Origin: Streptomyces globosus | GTDB lineage: Bacteria > Actinomycetota > Actinomycetes > Streptomycetales > Streptomycetaceae | Assembly: GCF_003325375.1 (NCBI RefSeq) | Contig: NZ_CP030862.1 | Coordinates: 1,677,501 to 1,741,500 of the forward strand | Reading direction: 5' to 3' | DNA length: 64,000 bases | Part shown: piece after piece, positions 61,509 to 64,000 of the stretch | Layout: each line of letters opens with the position of its first letter | Numbering within the stretch: the first letter of the stretch is position 1 | Translations under genes and position numbers: made by a program | The notes under the pieces: model-generated | What the model saw: the letters and a program-made list of their open reading frames with translations, nothing else | Told to the model about the DNA's origin: nothing | Database searches by the model: none

Positions 61509-63332
61509 GTGGCAGGACTCGACAATGTGAAACTCAAGGCGCTCCTGGCGGATGTGGCGTCAGGCTCGCTTCAACTGCCCGACTTCCAGAGGGACTGGAA
61601 GTGGGATGACGATCGAATTCGAGCCATTATTGCGACGGTGACGCTCGACTACCCCCTGGGCGTGGTGATGACGCTGGAGACAGGGGGTGACTCACCGTTC
61701 CGTGCCCGTGCCCTCACCGGCGCGCAGGTGGCGGACGAGGTGGCGCCCAGCCTGCTGCTCCTCGACGGACAGCAGCGTCTCACCTCGCTGTTCCAAGCCC
61801 TGTTCCAGGACAGCCCTGTCGAGACCACCGATGCGCGTGGCAACCCTGTCAGGCGCTGGTACTACGTGGACGTCAAGAACGCGATCGGCTCGCCCGCTGA
61901 CCGCGACGAGGCCATCGTGTCCGTGCCGGAGGACAAGGTCCAGCGGTCCAACTTCGCCCGAAGCGTCGTCCACGACCTGACCACTGCCGAAGGCGAGTGC
62001 GCTGCCGGACTCTTCCCCCTGAGCATCGTCTTCGACACCGCGAAGGTGAATGCCTGGCGACGAGCGTACGAGAAGATGGACGACGGCCATTTCGACCGGT
62101 GGAGCCGCTTCGAGGAGCAGGTCCTGGAGCCCGTGCGCTCCTTCCAGGTACCCATGATCAAACTGGCTGCCTCGACCTCCATGGACGCGGTGTGCGCCGT
62201 CTTCGAGCGGGTGAACACGGGGGGTGTTCCCCTCAACGTGTTCGAGCTCCTGACGGCGACCTACGCCGGTGACCGGGCCTACCGCGAGCGGACCGGAGAC
62301 TACTACCAGCTGCCGCAGGTCTGGCGGGCGATCAAGGAGGACCTGGCCGGCCGCCACCCTGTGTTCGGACGGCTCGAGGCGGGCATCGACGACGGGCTGA
62401 GCAGCAGCGATTTCCTGCAGGCCGTCGCACTGGTCCGCACGTGGTCCCGGAAGCAGGACGGCCAGGGCACCGGCGTCTCCTGCAAGCGCCGCGACCTCCT
62501 GGAGCTCCCCCTGGCGGACTTCGAGTCGCTCGCGCCCCGGCTTGCCCAGGCGTTCACCTGGGCCGGCGCCTTCCTCGAGAGGCAGTGCATCGTGCGCGCC
62601 GCCGAGCTGCCCTACCGCACCCAGCTGGTGCCTCTCGCCGCGGTCAGGGCCATCCTCGGGGAGGCCACCGACAGGCTCGGCGCGGAAGACATGATCACGC
62701 AGTGGTATTGGTGCGGCGTGCTCGGTGAGATGTACGGCGGCTCCACCGAGACCCGCTTCACACGGGACGTCGAACAGCTGGTGGCATGGGTCCGGCGCGA
62801 GGGGCCCGCACCGGAGACCGTCACCGACGCCTACTTCTTCCCGGAGCGGCTGGACACGCTCACCACGCGGAACAGCGCTGCCTACAAGGGCATCTATGCG
62901 CTGCTCATCAAGCAGGGCGCGGTGGACTGGCACTACACGGACGCGCCGCTGAAGCCCAGCCTGATGGACGAGTACGGTGTGGACGTCCGGCACATCTTCC
63001 CCCGGGCCTGGGTGCGCCGGAACCAGGACGGGGCCAAGTCGTCCCCCGCCAACTCCATCGTCAACAAGACACCGCTGTCCCTGCGTGCGGCTCAGGCCCT
63101 CACCGGCGCACCCGGTAGCTACCTCGACTCGCTCGCCGCTGCCTCCGACATGCGTCGTGAGTGGTTCGACGACGTCATCGCGACGCATCTGATCGATCCG
63201 TACTTCCTGAGGAACAACGACTACGAGGCGTTCTACGCGGCGCGGGCCAAGCAGCTCGAGGACATGGTGTACGCCGCCATGGGCAAGCGGACGATCCTGC
63301 GCGACATGACCGACGGCAAGGCGGTCAAGTGA
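61509..63332 (+). CDS. DUF262/DUF1524 (GmrSD-like) nuclease-type protein
   Basis: 607 residues from GTG at 61509, with GGGGA eight nt upstream; a GTG at 61494 lacks spacing. The N-terminal DUF262 domain has LPDFQRDWKW and LLLDGQQRLTSLF (about 85-95), the ParB-like nucleotide motif of GmrS. The middle is helical. The C-terminal DUF1524 (HNH-like) part has YGVDVRHIFPRAW (about 490-502) and SIVNKTPLSLR (517-527), the His and Asn expected for cleavage. GmrSD enzymes are NTP-dependent type IV restriction enzymes against modified phage DNA. The GTGA overlap couples it to the CBS-domain gene. Confidence 0.85.
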   Translation: MAGLDNVKLKALLADVASGSLQLPDFQRDWKWDDDRIRAIIATVTLDYPLGVVMTLETGGDSPFRARALTGAQVADEVAPSLLLLDGQQRLTSLFQALFQDSPVETTDARGNPVRRWYYVDVKNAIGSPADRDEAIVSVPEDKVQRSNFARSVVHDLTTAEGECAAGLFPLSIVFDTAKVNAWRRAYEKMDDGHFDRWSRFEEQVLEPVRSFQVPMIKLAASTSMDAVCAVFERVNTGGVPLNVFELLTATYAGDRAYRERTGDYYQLPQVWRAIKEDLAGRHPVFGRLEAGIDDGLSSSDFLQAVALVRTWSRKQDGQGTGVSCKRRDLLELPLADFESLAPRLAQAFTWAGAFLERQCIVRAAELPYRTQLVPLAAVRAILGEATDRLGAEDMITQWYWCGVLGEMYGGSTETRFTRDVEQLVAWVRREGPAPETVTDAYFFPERLDTLTTRNSAAYKGIYALLIKQGAVDWHYTDAPLKPSLMDEYGVDVRHIFPRAWVRRNQDGAKSSPANSIVNKTPLSLRAAQALTGAPGSYLDSLAAASDMRREWFDDVIATHLIDPYFLRNNDYEAFYAARAKQLEDMVYAAMGKRTILRDMTDGKAVK

Positions 63333-64000
63333 ACCAGAAGCCGAGCACCGAAGAACTCCTGGCGCTCAAGGGCACAGAGGTACCCCTCGGGGAGCTGCTG
63401 GACCTGTTCGGCGTCCGGGTGCGCCGACCGTGGAACGTGCACGAGATCGCGGAAGCACTGACCGATGCGGGGCTCGCCACCCTGCCGGACTTCGCCACCT
63501 GCGCTCCGGGCGAGCGTGTTCAGGTCGTCCCGTTCGCCACGGCCGTGCAATCCGAGCCCGAGGCCGACGAAGCCGACACCGCGGAGCGGGATCCGCTCCC
63601 GTCGGCCGCGCTGCCCCAGCGGCTCCGCATCGGTGACCTGCCGTCCGCCCGTGGCGGGGTGCGGTGCGTGTCCCTCACCACGGAGCTGTCCCAGGCGACG
63701 TACCTGATGCGCCAGCGAGGCTATGCACAGATACCGGTCACGACGGGCATGACAACGATCCACGGCGTCATCACGTGGCGCTCACTGGCTCTCATGTACG
63801 AGCGGGGGAAGGAGAGCAGCCTGGAGAACGCCATGCAGCAGGAGTCGCTGCCGCTGGCCGATGCGCGGCAGGAGTTCTTCGCGTGCCTGCCCATGCTGTC
63901 GGAGCACGGCTACCTCCTGGTCCGCGGCGAGGACGGAAGCCTGTCCGGCATCGTGACGCAGGCCCACGTGGTCGGCCGCTTCGAGAGCGCTGCCCGGCCC
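63329..64000 (+). CDS. CBS-domain protein (5' part; continues beyond window)
   Basis: 224 codons visible from GTG (GTGA overlap), open to the right edge. The first about 75 residues contain a possible winged-helix segment (TEELLALKGTEVPLGELLDL, RRPWNVHEIAEALTDAG). Two CBS motifs follow: RLRIGDLPSARGGVRCVSL with GYAQIPVTTG and HGVITWRSLALMYERG, then DARQEFFACLPMLSEHGYL with GSLSGIVTQAHVVGRF. CBS pairs bind adenosine nucleotides or c-di-AMP and regulate a partner; here the partner is likely the DUF262 protein. Total length and C-terminus are unseen. Confidence 0.8.
   Translation, partial: MNQKPSTEELLALKGTEVPLGELLDLFGVRVRRPWNVHEIAEALTDAGLATLPDFATCAPGERVQVVPFATAVQSEPEADEADTAERDPLPSAALPQRLRIGDLPSARGGVRCVSLTTELSQATYLMRQRGYAQIPVTTGMTTIHGVITWRSLALMYERGKESSLENAMQQESLPLADARQEFFACLPMLSEHGYLLVRGEDGSLSGIVTQAHVVGRFESAARP

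Overview
The window is high-GC actinobacterial DNA, almost certainly a Streptomyces chromosome. Coding density and third-position GC are very high, GTG and TTG starts are common, and many stop/start codons overlap (ATGA, GTGA, TGATG). Typical Streptomyces genes and sites are present: SepH, a CutRS-type two-component pair, ptsH with a DasR-type operator, DUF4193, DUF3093, DUF3710, DUF3159 and DUF5998 proteins, and a ydaO (c-di-AMP) riboswitch in front of an M23 peptidase. No tRNA, rRNA, CRISPR array or intact insertion sequence was seen.

Positions 1 to about 36.8 kb look like conserved core. In order they hold an Mrr-nuclease/TerD fusion, the topoisomerase IV/gyrase A-like subunit, a paired M16 peptidase operon, a riboswitch-controlled M23 peptidase, a GntR regulator, HPr, a GNAT/CoA-ligase fusion, DUF5998, an alkaline-phosphatase-superfamily protein, thymidine kinase, a VOC protein, a sulfurtransferase, SepH, an ALO-family oxidase, an MFS carrier, ferrochelatase, an inositol-monophosphatase-like enzyme, CutRS, DUF4193, dUTPase with small conserved neighbours, a TrkA pair divergent from a KimA/KUP-like potassium transporter, and an RNA methyltransferase with an Fe-S motif.

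From about 36.8 kb the layout becomes accessory. A 0.69-kb non-coding stretch with repeats and a long hairpin marks the change. Then come an ABC exporter, a diverged TerD protein, a secreted nuclease with PKD and lamin-tail domains, a DUF418-type membrane protein, two TerD proteins with a 53-residue membrane peptide translationally coupled to one of them, an MprF-like lysyltransferase and a NarL-type two-component pair. A TetR/flavodoxin/nitronate monooxygenase module, duplicated small lipoproteins, an ABM-like protein divergent from a CGNR zinc-finger regulator, a TetR remnant, a tautomerase and a membrane Ser/Thr kinase follow.

The last 6 kb is the best candidate for an unusual system. BrxD and a BrxHI-like helicase form one operon. 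It diverges from a DUF262/DUF1524 (GmrSD-like) gene coupled to a CBS-domain gene that runs off the window. No other BREX/Pgl gene is present. A shared operator-like element (TCACGGATT-N10-AATCCGTGA plus a third half-site) lies in the CGNR promoter and in the Ser/Thr kinase promoter, which suggests a small local regulon.
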